Of a stretch of DNA of 22,711 nt, positions 7,240 through 14,373 are shown in pieces. The stretch lies in contig JALSHN010000136.1 of the NCBI GenBank assembly GCA_026982215.1, forward strand, positions 1-22,711, in the 5' to 3' direction. This stretch comes from Gammaproteobacteria bacterium. Its GTDB lineage: Bacteria; Pseudomonadota; Gammaproteobacteria; S012-40. Each line of letters opens with the position of its first letter. Position 1 is the stretch's first letter. The notes under the pieces are model-generated. The model saw only the letters and a list, made by a program, of their open reading frames with translations. It searched no databases and was not told the origin of the DNA. The translations under genes were made by a program, and so were the position numbers.

Positions 7240-7866
7240 TTACTTGGAATAGAGCTCGACGATGAGGTGCTCGTTGATGTCCGCCGGCAACGAACTGCGA
7301 TCGGGCACCTGCTTGAAGACCCCCTCCATCTTGGCGACGTCCACCTGCACCCAGTCGTCGAAACCACGTTGCTGGGCATTCTCCAGGGCCTGCTTGATGC
7401 GCGCCTGCCCCTTGGCCTTCTCTGCCACCGAAACCACATCATCCGGTCGCAGCTGATAAGAGGGGATGTTCACCCGCTTGCCATTGACCAGGATGGCGTT
7501 GTGACGCACCAACTGGCGGGCCTCGGTACGGGAAGCAGCGAAGCCCATACGATAGACGACGTTGTCGAGACGGCACTCGAGGATCTGCAACAGATTCTCG
7601 CCGGTGGACCCCTTGCGCCGGTCCGCCTCCTGGTAATACAGGCGGAACTGTTTTTCCAGCACACCGTAGATGCGGCGCACCTTCTGCTTCTCGCGCAACT
7701 GCAAGGCGTAATCCGACAAGCGGGAACGCCGACGACCATGCTGCCCGGGAGGGAAGGCTCGATTCTCCATGGGGCACTTGGGCGAATAACATTTCTCGCC
7801 CTTCAGAAAGAGCTTCGCCCCCTCACGGCGGCAAAGACGACATTTAGCACCGATATACCTAGCCAA
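7240..7866 (-). CDS. rpsD: 30S ribosomal protein S4 (zinc-binding form, TTG start)
   Basis: S4 initiates 16S rRNA folding and in E. coli also represses the alpha operon. The start chosen is the TTG at 7866, which gives ARYIGAKC after the initiator as in other S4 proteins and is preceded by GGGGG at a suitable distance. The in-frame ATG at 7911 would add 15 residues with no family match, inside rpsK. The 208-residue protein has four cysteines, Cys9, Cys12, Cys26 and Cys31, spaced as in the zinc-binding S4 of Thermus, whereas E. coli S4 lacks this set. The S4 RNA-binding domain (RLDNVVYRMGFAASRTEARQ) follows. Confidence 0.96.
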   Translation of the reverse strand: MARYIGAKCRLCRREGAKLFLKGEKCYSPKCPMENRAFPPGQHGRRRSRLSDYALQLREKQKVRRIYGVLEKQFRLYYQEADRRKGSTGENLLQILECRLDNVVYRMGFAASRTEARQLVRHNAILVNGKRVNIPSYQLRPDDVVSVAEKAKGQARIKQALENAQQRGFDDWVQVDVAKMEGVFKQVPDRSSLPADINEHLIVELYSK

Positions 7867-7880
7867 GACAAACCCCCAAA

Positions 7881-8267
7881 TCAGACACGCCGCTTCTTGG
7901 GCGGACGACAACCATTGTGCGGAATAGGCGTCACATCACTGATGCTGGTGATCTTGAAACCCACTGCATTCAGCGCCCGGATAGCCGACTCACGCCCCGG
8001 CCCCGGCCCCTTCACCATCACCTCCAGGTTCTTCACCCCGAATTCCTGGGCCGCCCGCCCGGCGCGCTCCGCCGCCACCTGGGCCGCGAAGGGTGTGCTC
8101 TTGCGGGAACCACGGAAGCCGCTGCCACCGGCCGTCGCCCACGTCAAGGTATTCCCCTGACGGTCGGTGATGGTGATGATGGTGTTATTGAAGGAGGCAT
8201 GAATGTGCGCCACCCCGTCGGCGACGCTCTTCTTGACCTTCTTCTTAGCCTTGATGTTCTTGGCCAT
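7881..8267 (-). CDS. rpsK: 30S ribosomal protein S11
   Basis: S11 forms part of the 30S platform near the E site. The product is 128 residues, about the family length. It contains the conserved HIHASFNNTIITITD and GGSGFRGSRKSTPFAAQ segments and ends in PHNGCRPPKKRRV. The Asn-Gly there (residues 118-119) corresponds to the isoaspartate site known in E. coli S11. The start is the ATG at 8267, 8 bases after the rpsM stop. The rpsD TTG start follows 14 bases downstream of the rpsK stop. Confidence 0.98.
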   Translation of the reverse strand: MAKNIKAKKKVKKSVADGVAHIHASFNNTIITITDRQGNTLTWATAGGSGFRGSRKSTPFAAQVAAERAGRAAQEFGVKNLEVMVKGPGPGRESAIRALNAVGFKITSISDVTPIPHNGCRPPKKRRV

Positions 8268-8275
8268 GACTCGCC

Positions 8276-8632
8276 TTACCTCTTGATCATACGACGCGGA
8301 CCCTTGCGGGTGCGCGCATTGGTTCGGGTACGCTGACCGCGCACGGGCAGGCCACGACGGTGACGAATGCCGCGATAAGCGCCCAAGTCCTTCAGCCGCT
8401 TGATGTTCATGGAAATCTCGCGACGCAGATCGCCTTCCACGGTGTACTTGGCCACCTCGGCGCGGATCCGATCGATATCGGCGTCGCTCAACTCATTGAT
8501 CTTCGCGCTGGGATCCACGGCCGCGGCCTGACAGATCTCCAGCGCTCGAGTGCGGCCGATGCCGTAGATCGCGGTCAAGGCGATACGACAATGCTTGTGG
8601 CCTGGGATATTGATTCCGGCAATACGGGCCAT
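8276..8632 (-). CDS. rpsM: 30S ribosomal protein S13
   Basis: S13 sits in the 30S head and contacts the P-site tRNA and 50S bridge. The 118-residue product begins MARIAGINIPGHKHCRIALTAI and ends in the basic tail containing GLPVRGQRTRTNARTRKGPRR, typical for bacterial S13. It is the first gene of the alpha block. A GGAGGAGA Shine-Dalgarno lies in the short leader downstream of the promoter at 8686-8714. Confidence 0.98.
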   Translation of the reverse strand: MARIAGINIPGHKHCRIALTAIYGIGRTRALEICQAAAVDPSAKINELSDADIDRIRAEVAKYTVEGDLRREISMNIKRLKDLGAYRGIRHRRGLPVRGQRTRTNARTRKGPRRMIKR

Positions 8633-8671
8633 GCCCCTATTCTCCTCCGGGCTAAATTCTGATTTCTCAAC

Positions 8672-8701
8672 AAGAAAAGCCGGCGATTATACGCCGCCGG
8701 C
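8672..8701 (-). terminator. Terminator-like hairpin between rpmJ and rpsM
   Basis: On the minus strand GCCGGCG (8701-8695), a 9-base loop and CGCCGGC (8685-8679) form a perfect 7-bp GC stem, followed by TTTTCTT. It lies at the end of the spc block. The loop contains the -10 hexamer of the alpha promoter, so terminator and promoter are interlaced. The T-run is short, so termination may be partial. Confidence 0.62.
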
Positions 8702-8714
8702 ACCGACACCGCAA
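8686..8714 (-). promoter_or_regulatory. Predicted sigma70 promoter of the alpha operon
   Basis: Read on the minus strand: -35 TTGCGG (8714-8709), 17-base spacer, -10 TATAAT (8691-8686, perfect consensus). The start point would be near 8679, giving a leader of about 47 bases before rpsM. The position matches the alpha-operon promoter location in E. coli. The -10 lies in the loop of the spc-end hairpin. Confidence 0.75.
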
Positions 8715-8723
8715 GCGAGCCCC

Positions 8724-8837
8724 TCAGCCCTGGCGCTGCTTGTGACGAGGCTCCTTACAGATCACCCGAACCACACCCTTGCGGCGGATGATCTTGCAAT
8801 GACGACAAATCTTTTTCACCGAAGCACGCACTTTCAT
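8724..8837 (-). CDS. rpmJ: 50S ribosomal protein L36
   Basis: A 37-residue protein, MKVRASVKKICRHCKIIRRK onward, ending HKQRQG. It is a zinc-ribbon protein of the large subunit: Cys11, Cys14, Cys27 and His32 form the metal site, so this is the zinc-containing (C+) form. The start is the ATG at 8837 and the stop the TGA at 8724-8726. It follows secY by 36 bases and is the last gene of the spc block, as in E. coli. Confidence 0.97.
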   Translation of the reverse strand: MKVRASVKKICRHCKIIRRKGVVRVICKEPRHKQRQG

Positions 8838-8873
8838 GACTTTTTCCTCGCAACGACGCCGGGGACCAGCGGA

Positions 8874-10232
8874 TCAACGGATCATCCCCGTCCCACGGCC
8901 ATGGGTCTTCAAATTGGCCTTCTTCAGCAAAGAATCATATTGGTGAGACATCAGATGGGCCTGGACCTGAGCCATGAAGTCCATCACCACCACCACGATG
9001 ATGAGCAGCGAGGTCCCACCGAAATAAAACGGCACGTTCCAATAGAGAATCAAAAACTCCGGCAACAGACACACCGCGGTGATGTAGATCGCCCCCACCA
9101 GGGTCAGGCGAGACATCACCTGGTCGATGAAACGCGCCGTCTGCTCGCCTGGGCGGATTCCAGGAATGAAGGCCCCGGAACGCTTGAGATTGTCCGCCGT
9201 CTCCTTGGGATTGAACACCAAGGCGGTATAGAAGAAGCAGAAAAAGATGATCGCCACCGCGTAGAGAATGACATACAGCGGCTGCCCCGGGGAGATGGCC
9301 CCGGCCAGATCCTTGAGCCACTCCATGCTCTGATTGGAGCCGAACCATCCAGCAATGGTGGCGGGAAAGAGGATGATGCTGGAAGCGAATATCGGCGGGA
9401 TCACACCGGCCATGTTGACCTTCAACGGCAGATGGCTCACTCCACCGGCATACATCTTGTTGCCCTGCTGACGCTTGGCGTAATTGACCGTGATCCGCCG
9501 CTGTCCCCGCTCCACGAACACCACGAAGGCAGTCACCGCCAGGATGAGCAGCAACAGGAACAGCAAAGTGCCTGGACCCAGCTCCCCGGTCCGCGCCAGC
9601 TCGAAAGTGCCGCCGAGGGCAGCGGGAAGACCGGCGACGATACCGGCGAAGATGATCAGGGAGATACCATTGCCGATGCCCCGCTCGGTCACCTGCTCCC
9701 CCAGCCACATGAGGAACATGGTGCCGGTGACCAGGGTCACCACCGCAGTGAGGATGAACAGCGGGCCCGGCTCGATCACCACGGGGATACCGGCCACCGA
9801 CTGCTGCTGCACCGCGATGGCGATACCGGTGGCCTGGAAGGTGGCCAGGCCCAAGGTGAGATAACGGGTGTACTGCGAAAGCTTACGGCGTCCCGCCTCG
9901 CCCTCCTTCTTCAGGGCCTCGAGCTTGGGCCATACCGCCGCCAGCAGCTGGACGATGATGGAGGCGGAAATATACGGCATCACTCCCAGTGCAAAGACCG
10001 ACAAACGCCCCAGCGCCCCCCCGGAGAACATGTTGAACATGTCCAGGATGGTGCCACGCTGCTGCTCGAACAGGGCCGCCAGCGCCTCGGGATCAATCCC
10101 CGGAACCGGCACATGGGTACCGATACGGAAAACGATCAAGGCCCCGAGGACGAACAGCAAACGCTGTTTCAGCTCGGTGAGCTTACCGGAGGCCAAGGCC
10201 CCCGCCACGCTGGCACTGGGCGCCTTCGCCAC
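8874..10232 (-). CDS. secY: Protein translocase subunit SecY
   Basis: SecY is the channel subunit of the SecYEG translocase in the inner membrane. The 452-residue protein has the ten hydrophobic segments expected, beginning with ELKQRLLFVLGALIVFRIG. It contains typical family segments such as VRRITVNYAKRQQG-like cytosolic loop 4 and the C-terminal loop IPGIRPGEQTARFIDQVMSR. The start is GTG at 10232, 2 bases after the rplO stop, and aligns with MAK at the start of E. coli SecY. Partners SecE and SecG are not in the window. rpmJ follows. Confidence 0.98.
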   Translation of the reverse strand: MAKAPSASVAGALASGKLTELKQRLLFVLGALIVFRIGTHVPVPGIDPEALAALFEQQRGTILDMFNMFSGGALGRLSVFALGVMPYISASIIVQLLAAVWPKLEALKKEGEAGRRKLSQYTRYLTLGLATFQATGIAIAVQQQSVAGIPVVIEPGPLFILTAVVTLVTGTMFLMWLGEQVTERGIGNGISLIIFAGIVAGLPAALGGTFELARTGELGPGTLLFLLLLILAVTAFVVFVERGQRRITVNYAKRQQGNKMYAGGVSHLPLKVNMAGVIPPIFASSIILFPATIAGWFGSNQSMEWLKDLAGAISPGQPLYVILYAVAIIFFCFFYTALVFNPKETADNLKRSGAFIPGIRPGEQTARFIDQVMSRLTLVGAIYITAVCLLPEFLILYWNVPFYFGGTSLLIIVVVVMDFMAQVQAHLMSHQYDSLLKKANLKTHGRGTGMIR

Positions 10233-10234
10233 GG

Positions 10235-10666
10235 TCAGATCACCTTACCGCCGGCGGCCTCGATGGCGGCCTTGGCTCCTTTGGTCACCGGAAGCCCCTG
10301 GATGGTCACCGGCCGGTTGATCTCCCCCGAGAGGATCACTTTGGCCACCTTGATGTGCTGGGCCACCACGCCGGCCTGCTTCAGCACCGCCAGGTCGATG
10401 GTATCGGCCTCGAGCTTGTTCAACTCACCAAGGCGCACCTCGTCCACGAAACGCTGACGACGCGAACGGAAACCCACCTTCGGCAGGCGCCGCTGCAACG
10501 GCATCTGCCCACCCTCGAAGCCCGGCTTCACCCCGCCACCGGCACGGGACTTCTGCCCCTTGTGACCACGACCGCCGGTCTTGCCCAGGGTGCTACCAAT
10601 ACCTCGACCGACCCGTTTGGCCGGGCGACGGCTGCCCTCTCCCGGGCGAATGCTGTTCAGGCGCAT
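10235..10666 (-). CDS. rplO: 50S ribosomal protein L15
   Basis: L15 is a late-assembly large-subunit protein with a glycine-rich basic N-terminal extension reaching into 23S rRNA. The start chosen is the ATG at 10666, giving MRLNSIRPGEGSRRPAKRVG and 143 residues; an upstream in-frame start at 10684 would overlap rpmD. Conserved GKTGGRGHKGQKSRAGG and GFEGGQMPLQRRLPK segments are present. It lies 1 base after rpmD and 2 bases before secY, so translational coupling is likely. Confidence 0.97.
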   Translation of the reverse strand: MRLNSIRPGEGSRRPAKRVGRGIGSTLGKTGGRGHKGQKSRAGGGVKPGFEGGQMPLQRRLPKVGFRSRRQRFVDEVRLGELNKLEADTIDLAVLKQAGVVAQHIKVAKVILSGEINRPVTIQGLPVTKGAKAAIEAAGGKVI

Positions 10667-10667
10667 C

Positions 10668-10850
10668 TCAGCCTTCCTCCACATTGAGCATGTAGGAGAC
10701 CTTGTTGATCATCCCGCGGTTCTGCGGGGTGTCCTCCACCTCCACCGTCTGATGCAGGCGACGCAGCCCCAGGCCGCGCACGCAGGCACGATGGGAGGCC
10801 AGCCGCCCGATGGGGCTCTTCACCAGCGTCACTTTGATCTTATCAGCCAT
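10668..10850 (-). CDS. rpmD: 50S ribosomal protein L30
   Basis: A 60-residue large-subunit protein, the usual bacterial L30 length. It contains VTLVKSPIGR, HRACVRGLGLRRLHQTVEV and NRGMINKVSYMLNVEE. The start is the ATG at 10850, 2 bases after the rpsE stop; the open frame upstream is only an rpsE shadow. It is packed between rpsE and rplO in the standard spc order. Confidence 0.97.
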   Translation of the reverse strand: MADKIKVTLVKSPIGRLASHRACVRGLGLRRLHQTVEVEDTPQNRGMINKVSYMLNVEEG

Positions 10851-10852
10851 GA

Positions 10853-11359
10853 TCAACCCAAAATGTCTTCGACGGAGAGACCGCGCTTGGCAGCGATCTG
10901 CTCCGGGGATTTCATCGCCGCCAGGCCCGCGATGGTGGCCCGCACCACGTTCACCGGATTGGTGGAACCGATACACTTGGCCAACACGTCCTGGACCCCC
11001 AGCACCTCGAATACCGCACGCATGGCCCCACCGGCGATGATCCCGGTACCCTCGGAAGCCGGCTGCATGAACACCTTGGCGGCCCCATGGGTCGCGACGA
11101 TGGGATATTGCAGGGTCGTGCCATTGAGAGGGACGCTGACCATGTTCTTGCGCGCCTGCTCCATGGCCTTCTGAATGGCCACCGGCACCTCACGGGCCTT
11201 GCCATTGCCGAAACCCACCCGACCGTTGCCGTCACCAACCACAGTGAGGGCGGAGAACCCGAACTGGCGGCCGCCCTTCACCACCTTGGCCACCCGGCGC
11301 ACGGCCACGAGCTTCTCCAGCAGGCCGTCTTCTTGCATGAGCGCGTCTTTGTCAGACAT
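10853..11359 (-). CDS. rpsE: 30S ribosomal protein S5
   Basis: S5 lies at the mRNA entry side of the 30S subunit and affects decoding accuracy. The 168-residue product has the N-terminal double-stranded RNA-binding fold (LLEKLVAVRRVAKVVKGGRQ, GDGNGRVGFGNGKAREVPVA) and the C-terminal domain with GTGIIAGGAMRAVFEVLGV. The start is the ATG at 11359, 17 bases after the rplR stop. Length matches E. coli S5 closely. Confidence 0.98.
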   Translation of the reverse strand: MSDKDALMQEDGLLEKLVAVRRVAKVVKGGRQFGFSALTVVGDGNGRVGFGNGKAREVPVAIQKAMEQARKNMVSVPLNGTTLQYPIVATHGAAKVFMQPASEGTGIIAGGAMRAVFEVLGVQDVLAKCIGSTNPVNVVRATIAGLAAMKSPEQIAAKRGLSVEDILG

Positions 11360-11376
11360 AAATCACCCAACCAGAT

Positions 11377-11733
11377 TTAGAACTCGAGTCCATTTTCCCG
11401 GGCCGCCTCCGCGAGGCGCTTCACCCGGCCATGATAGAGAAACCCCGCGCGATCGAAGGCCACCTTGGTGATGCCCTTCTCCTTGGCCCGCTGGGCGATG
11501 AGCTCACCCACCTTGGCCGCGGCCTCGACGTTACCGGTACTCTCCAACGACTCCCGAACGGCCTTCTCCACCGTCGAGGCCGCAGCCACGACACTGGAAC
11601 CATCCGGGGTGAAGATCTGCGCATAGATGTGTCTCGGCGAGCGGAAAACGGTCAACCGATAACTCCCGACCCGGCGGATCTTCGCCCGAGTCTTGCGTGC
11701 GCGGCGCAGGCGCGCCTTTTTCTTGTCACTCAT
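11377..11733 (-). CDS. rplR: 50S ribosomal protein L18
   Basis: L18 binds 5S rRNA together with L5 in the central protuberance. The 118-residue product has the basic N-terminus KKKARLRRARKTRAKIRR, then RLTVFRSPRHIYAQI and the C-terminal FDRAGFLYHGRVKRLAEAAR, all typical. The start is the ATG at 11733, 19 bases after the rplF stop. It is in the standard spc order between rplF and rpsE. Confidence 0.98.
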   Translation of the reverse strand: MSDKKKARLRRARKTRAKIRRVGSYRLTVFRSPRHIYAQIFTPDGSSVVAAASTVEKAVRESLESTGNVEAAAKVGELIAQRAKEKGITKVAFDRAGFLYHGRVKRLAEAARENGLEF

Positions 11734-11752
11734 TTGTCAACGTCCCCCGAGA

Positions 11753-12286
11753 CTATTTCTTCTTAGCCTCTTTCAGGCTGATCTGCTCATCCGCATAGCG
11801 CACCCCCTTGCCCTTGTAGGGCTCGGGCGGCCGGAAGCGACGGATGTTGGCAGCCACCTGACCGACCACTTGCTTGTCGGTCCCCTTGATGACGATCTCG
11901 GTCTGAGACGGCGTCTCGATGGTCACCCCGTCGGGAACCGGGAACTCCACTGGATGGGAAAAACCCAGGGTGAGATTCAGCACCTTCCCTTGAGCCTGGG
12001 CACGGTAGCCCACGCCCACCAGCACCAGCTTCTTCTCATAACCCTGATGGACCCCATGGACCATATTGTTGACGATGGAACGCATGGTGCCGGCCAGGGC
12101 GTTGGCCTGGCGGGAGCCGTCACGCGGCGCGAAATGCAGCGCCCCTTCCTCCAAGCGTACCTCCACCGCATCGTGAACGGCATACGAGGCCTGCCCTTTG
12201 GGACCCTTCACGGTCACCACCTGGCCACTGACCTGGGCCTCCACCCCTTGGGGGAGAACAACCGGATTCTTGGCGATTCTGGACAT
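11753..12286 (-). CDS. rplF: 50S ribosomal protein L6
   Basis: L6 lies near the factor-binding site of the large subunit. The 177-residue product matches the family length. Characteristic segments are MSRIAKNPVVLPQGVEAQVS, the central TMRSIVNNMVHGV and the C-terminal AANIRRFRPPEPYKGKGVRY. The start is the ATG at 12286, 18 bases after the rpsH stop. A lysine-rich end (SLKEAKKK) closes the protein. Confidence 0.98.
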   Translation of the reverse strand: MSRIAKNPVVLPQGVEAQVSGQVVTVKGPKGQASYAVHDAVEVRLEEGALHFAPRDGSRQANALAGTMRSIVNNMVHGVHQGYEKKLVLVGVGYRAQAQGKVLNLTLGFSHPVEFPVPDGVTIETPSQTEIVIKGTDKQVVGQVAANIRRFRPPEPYKGKGVRYADEQISLKEAKKK

Positions 12287-12304
12287 TTTTCGATGCTCCC
12301 CGGA

Positions 12305-12700
12305 TCAGGCGATGTTACAAATGATCTCGCCGCCGATACCGGCCTTGCGGGCGGCCCGGTCGGTCATCACCCCCTTGGAGGTGGAAACGATGGCAACCCC
12401 CAGACCAGCACGCACCTTGGGCAGCTCCTCGGCCCCCTTGTAGATGCGCAGCCCCGGACGACTCACCCGCTCGATCTGTTCGATGACCGGCTCACCCTCG
12501 AAATACTTCAGCTCGATCACCAGCTGAGGCTTTCCGTCACAGGGATCCGCCCGGAAGTCCCGGATATATCCTTCCTCTTTCATCACCCGGGCGATCTCAG
12601 CCTTGAGCTTGGAGGCCGGCATCCGCACGCTGGCCTTGCGAGTGTGCTGGGCATTGCGAATGCGGGTGAGCATGTCGGCAATGGGATCTGACATGGACAT
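12305..12700 (-). CDS. rpsH: 30S ribosomal protein S8
   Basis: S8 binds the central domain of 16S rRNA, and in E. coli it is the translational repressor of the spc operon. The start chosen is the ATG at 12700, giving MSMSDPIADMLTRIRNAQ and 131 residues; an in-frame start at 12718 would run into rpsN. The C-terminal ISTSKGVMTDRAARKAGIGG, which carries the RNA-contacting serines, is conserved. It lies 11 bases after rpsN. Confidence 0.97.
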   Translation of the reverse strand: MSMSDPIADMLTRIRNAQHTRKASVRMPASKLKAEIARVMKEEGYIRDFRADPCDGKPQLVIELKYFEGEPVIEQIERVSRPGLRIYKGAEELPKVRAGLGVAIVSTSKGVMTDRAARKAGIGGEIICNIA

Positions 12701-12711
12701 GGCCGCCTCCC

Positions 12712-13017
12712 TCACCAACTCGACTTGACCAGGCCGGGGATATCACCGCGCATCGCCGCCTCACGCAGCTTGTTGCGCCCCAGACCGAACTTGCGATAGT
12801 AGCCATGCGGACGTCCCGTCAACCGGCAGCGGTTGCGCAGGCGCACCGGAGAGGAATCACGGGGCAGAGAGTGAAACTTGCGCCGGGCCGCTTCGCGCTC
12901 CTCCTCGGAGGCATTGGGGTCCAGCATGATGCGCTTGAGCTCCGCCCGCTTCTCGGCATATTTCTGCACCAGCTTCTGGCGCTTGCGCTCCCGACTGATA
13001 ATCGATTTCTTGGCCAT
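12712..13017 (-). CDS. rpsN: 30S ribosomal protein S14 (zinc-free long form)
   Basis: A 101-residue S14 of the long type found in proteobacteria. It has no CxxC pair, with a single cysteine in RNRCRLTGRPHGYYRKFGLG, so it should not need zinc. S14 helps form the 30S head. The start is the ATG at 13017, 19 bases after the rplE stop. The contrast with the zinc-containing L36 and S4 encoded nearby is worth noting. Confidence 0.98.
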   Translation of the reverse strand: MAKKSIISRERKRQKLVQKYAEKRAELKRIMLDPNASEEEREAARRKFHSLPRDSSPVRLRNRCRLTGRPHGYYRKFGLGRNKLREAAMRGDIPGLVKSSW

Positions 13018-13036
13018 AATCCTCTGCCTCGCCCTT

Positions 13037-13576
13037 TCAGGACCTAAAAGGAAAATTGAACGCGCTCAGCAGGGCGCGAGCTTCTTCGTCGGTATTGGCC
13101 GACGTGGTGATGGTGACGTCCAGACCGCGCAGGGCATCGATCTTGTCGAAATCGATCTCCGGAAAGACGATCTGCTCGCGGATCCCCATGCTGTAGTTGC
13201 CACGACCATCGAAGGCCTTGGGGCTCAAGCCGCGGAAATCGCGGATACGCGGAATGGCGATGTTGATCAGTCGATCGAGGAATTCATACATCCGTTCGCG
13301 ACGCAGGGTCACCTTACAGCCGATGGGCCAGCCCTCGCGGATCTTGAAACCGGCGATGGACTTGCGGGCCACGGTGATCACCGGCTTCTGCCCGGCGATC
13401 AGCGCCAGGTCCTGGGTGGCATGCTCCAGGACGCGCTTGTCACTCACTGCCTCACCCACCCCCATGTTGAGGGTGATCTTTTCGATACGCGGCACGGCCA
13501 TCACCGAGGAATAACCGAACTGCTCCTTGAGCTGAGGTATCACCTGCTCTTTGTAGAACTCTTTCAAACGCGCCAT
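13037..13576 (-). CDS. rplE: 50S ribosomal protein L5
   Basis: L5 binds 5S rRNA in the central protuberance and contacts P-site tRNA. The 179-residue length equals that of E. coli L5. The protein begins MARLKEFYKEQVIPQLKEQF and contains IEKITLNMGVGEA, PVITVARKSIAGFKIREGWP and the C-terminal DVTITTSANTDEEARALLSA. The start is the ATG at 13576, 11 bases after the rplX stop. Confidence 0.98.
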   Translation of the reverse strand: MARLKEFYKEQVIPQLKEQFGYSSVMAVPRIEKITLNMGVGEAVSDKRVLEHATQDLALIAGQKPVITVARKSIAGFKIREGWPIGCKVTLRRERMYEFLDRLINIAIPRIRDFRGLSPKAFDGRGNYSMGIREQIVFPEIDFDKIDALRGLDVTITTSANTDEEARALLSAFNFPFRS

Positions 13577-13587
13577 GACTCGATACC

Positions 13588-13905
13588 TCAGACGTCGATC
13601 TCTTTGCCCGTCGACTTGAAGTAACGGACCTTCTTGCCGTTCTCCAAGATGCGGAATCCAACCCGATCACCCTTCCCCGTCTCCGCGTTGAACAGCGCCA
13701 GATTGGAGATGTGGATGGGCGCTTCTTTCTCGATGATGCCGCCCGGCGTGCCCAACATGGGGTTCGGCTTGACGTGCTTCTTCACCATGTTGACGCCTTC
13801 CACATAGGCGCGATTGTCGCGGGTGACGGAAAGAACGGTGCCGCGCTTACCCTTGTCTTTGCCGGCGAGGACGATGACGTCGTCGCCTTTCTTGATCTTG
13901 CGCAT
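13588..13905 (-). CDS. rplX: 50S ribosomal protein L24
   Basis: L24 is an early-assembly protein with a KOW fold that also lines the tunnel exit. The start chosen is the ATG at 13905, giving MRKIKKGDDVIVLAGKDKGK, 105 residues, rather than the in-frame start 6 codons upstream that would overlap rplN. The KOW region (DDVIVLAGKDKGKRGTV) and KHVKPNPMLGTPGGIIEKEA are conserved. It lies 14 bases after the rplN stop. Confidence 0.97.
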   Translation of the reverse strand: MRKIKKGDDVIVLAGKDKGKRGTVLSVTRDNRAYVEGVNMVKKHVKPNPMLGTPGGIIEKEAPIHISNLALFNAETGKGDRVGFRILENGKKVRYFKSTGKEIDV

Positions 13906-13919
13906 CTCGCTCTCCCGAC

Positions 13920-14288
13920 TCACAGCACTTCAGGTGCCAGGGAAATGATCTTCATGAAATTCTCGGTACGCAGCTCGCGAGTCACCGGCCCGAAGATACG
14001 GGTACCGATGGGCTGGAGCTGATTGTTCAGCAGCACCGCGGCATTGGTGTCGAAACGGATCTTGGAACCATCCGCTCGACGCACCCCCTGGCGAGTACGC
14101 ACCACCACGGCGTTGTAGACGTCGCCTTTCTTTACCCGGCCGCGCGGAATGGCCTCTTTGACGCTGACCTTGATGATGTCGCCGATACCGGCGTATCTTC
14201 TGCGCGAGCCACCCAACACCTTGATGCACTGGACTTTCCGCGCTCCGCTGTTGTCGGCGACGTCCAGCATGGTCTGCATCTGAATCAT
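13920..14288 (-). CDS. rplN: 50S ribosomal protein L14
   Basis: L14 is a five-stranded barrel protein at the intersubunit face and the binding site of the silencing factor RsfS. The start chosen is the ATG at 14288, giving MIQMQTMLDVADNSGARKV and 122 residues, one shorter than E. coli. Conserved KEAIPRGRVKKGDVYNAVVV and IGTRIFGPVTRELR are present. It is the first gene of the spc block, directly downstream of the hairpin and promoter at 14315-14367. Confidence 0.97.
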   Translation of the reverse strand: MIQMQTMLDVADNSGARKVQCIKVLGGSRRRYAGIGDIIKVSVKEAIPRGRVKKGDVYNAVVVRTRQGVRRADGSKIRFDTNAAVLLNNQLQPIGTRIFGPVTRELRTENFMKIISLAPEVL

Positions 14289-14300
14289 CGTGATTCTCCC

Positions 14301-14336
14301 AAATACAAAGACAAGCGCCCTTCTGGACAAGGGCGC
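14301..14336 (-). terminator. Terminator-like hairpin between rpsQ and rplN
   Basis: On the minus strand GCGCCCTT (14336-14329), a 6-base loop and AAGGGCGC (14322-14315) form a perfect 8-bp stem, followed by the T-rich TTGTCTTTGTATTT. It ends the S10 block. The predicted spc start point (near 14332) falls inside the upstream arm, so spc transcripts would carry only half of that arm. Confidence 0.66.
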
Positions 14337-14338
14337 GG

Positions 14339-14367
14339 ATTATATCCCATTGCCTCAGGCGTTGAAA
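14339..14367 (-). promoter_or_regulatory. Predicted sigma70 promoter of the spc operon
   Basis: Read on the minus strand: weak -35 TTTCAA (14367-14362), 17-base spacer, perfect -10 TATAAT (14344-14339). The 85-base rpsQ-rplN gap is where E. coli has its spc promoter. The start point would be near 14332, giving a leader of about 44 bases to rplN. Confidence 0.66.
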
Positions 14368-14373
14368 GGCGTT

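Noticed and set aside
7867..7911. Upstream ATG at 7911 as the S4 start
   Set aside because: It would lie inside rpsK and add 15 residues with no match to S4; the TTG at 7866 fits the family start and has a Shine-Dalgarno.
8595..10457. A 620-codon open frame antisense to secY
   Set aside because: High-GC shadow of secY, rplO and rpmJ; low-complexity His/Gln/Gly-rich product without any family resemblance.
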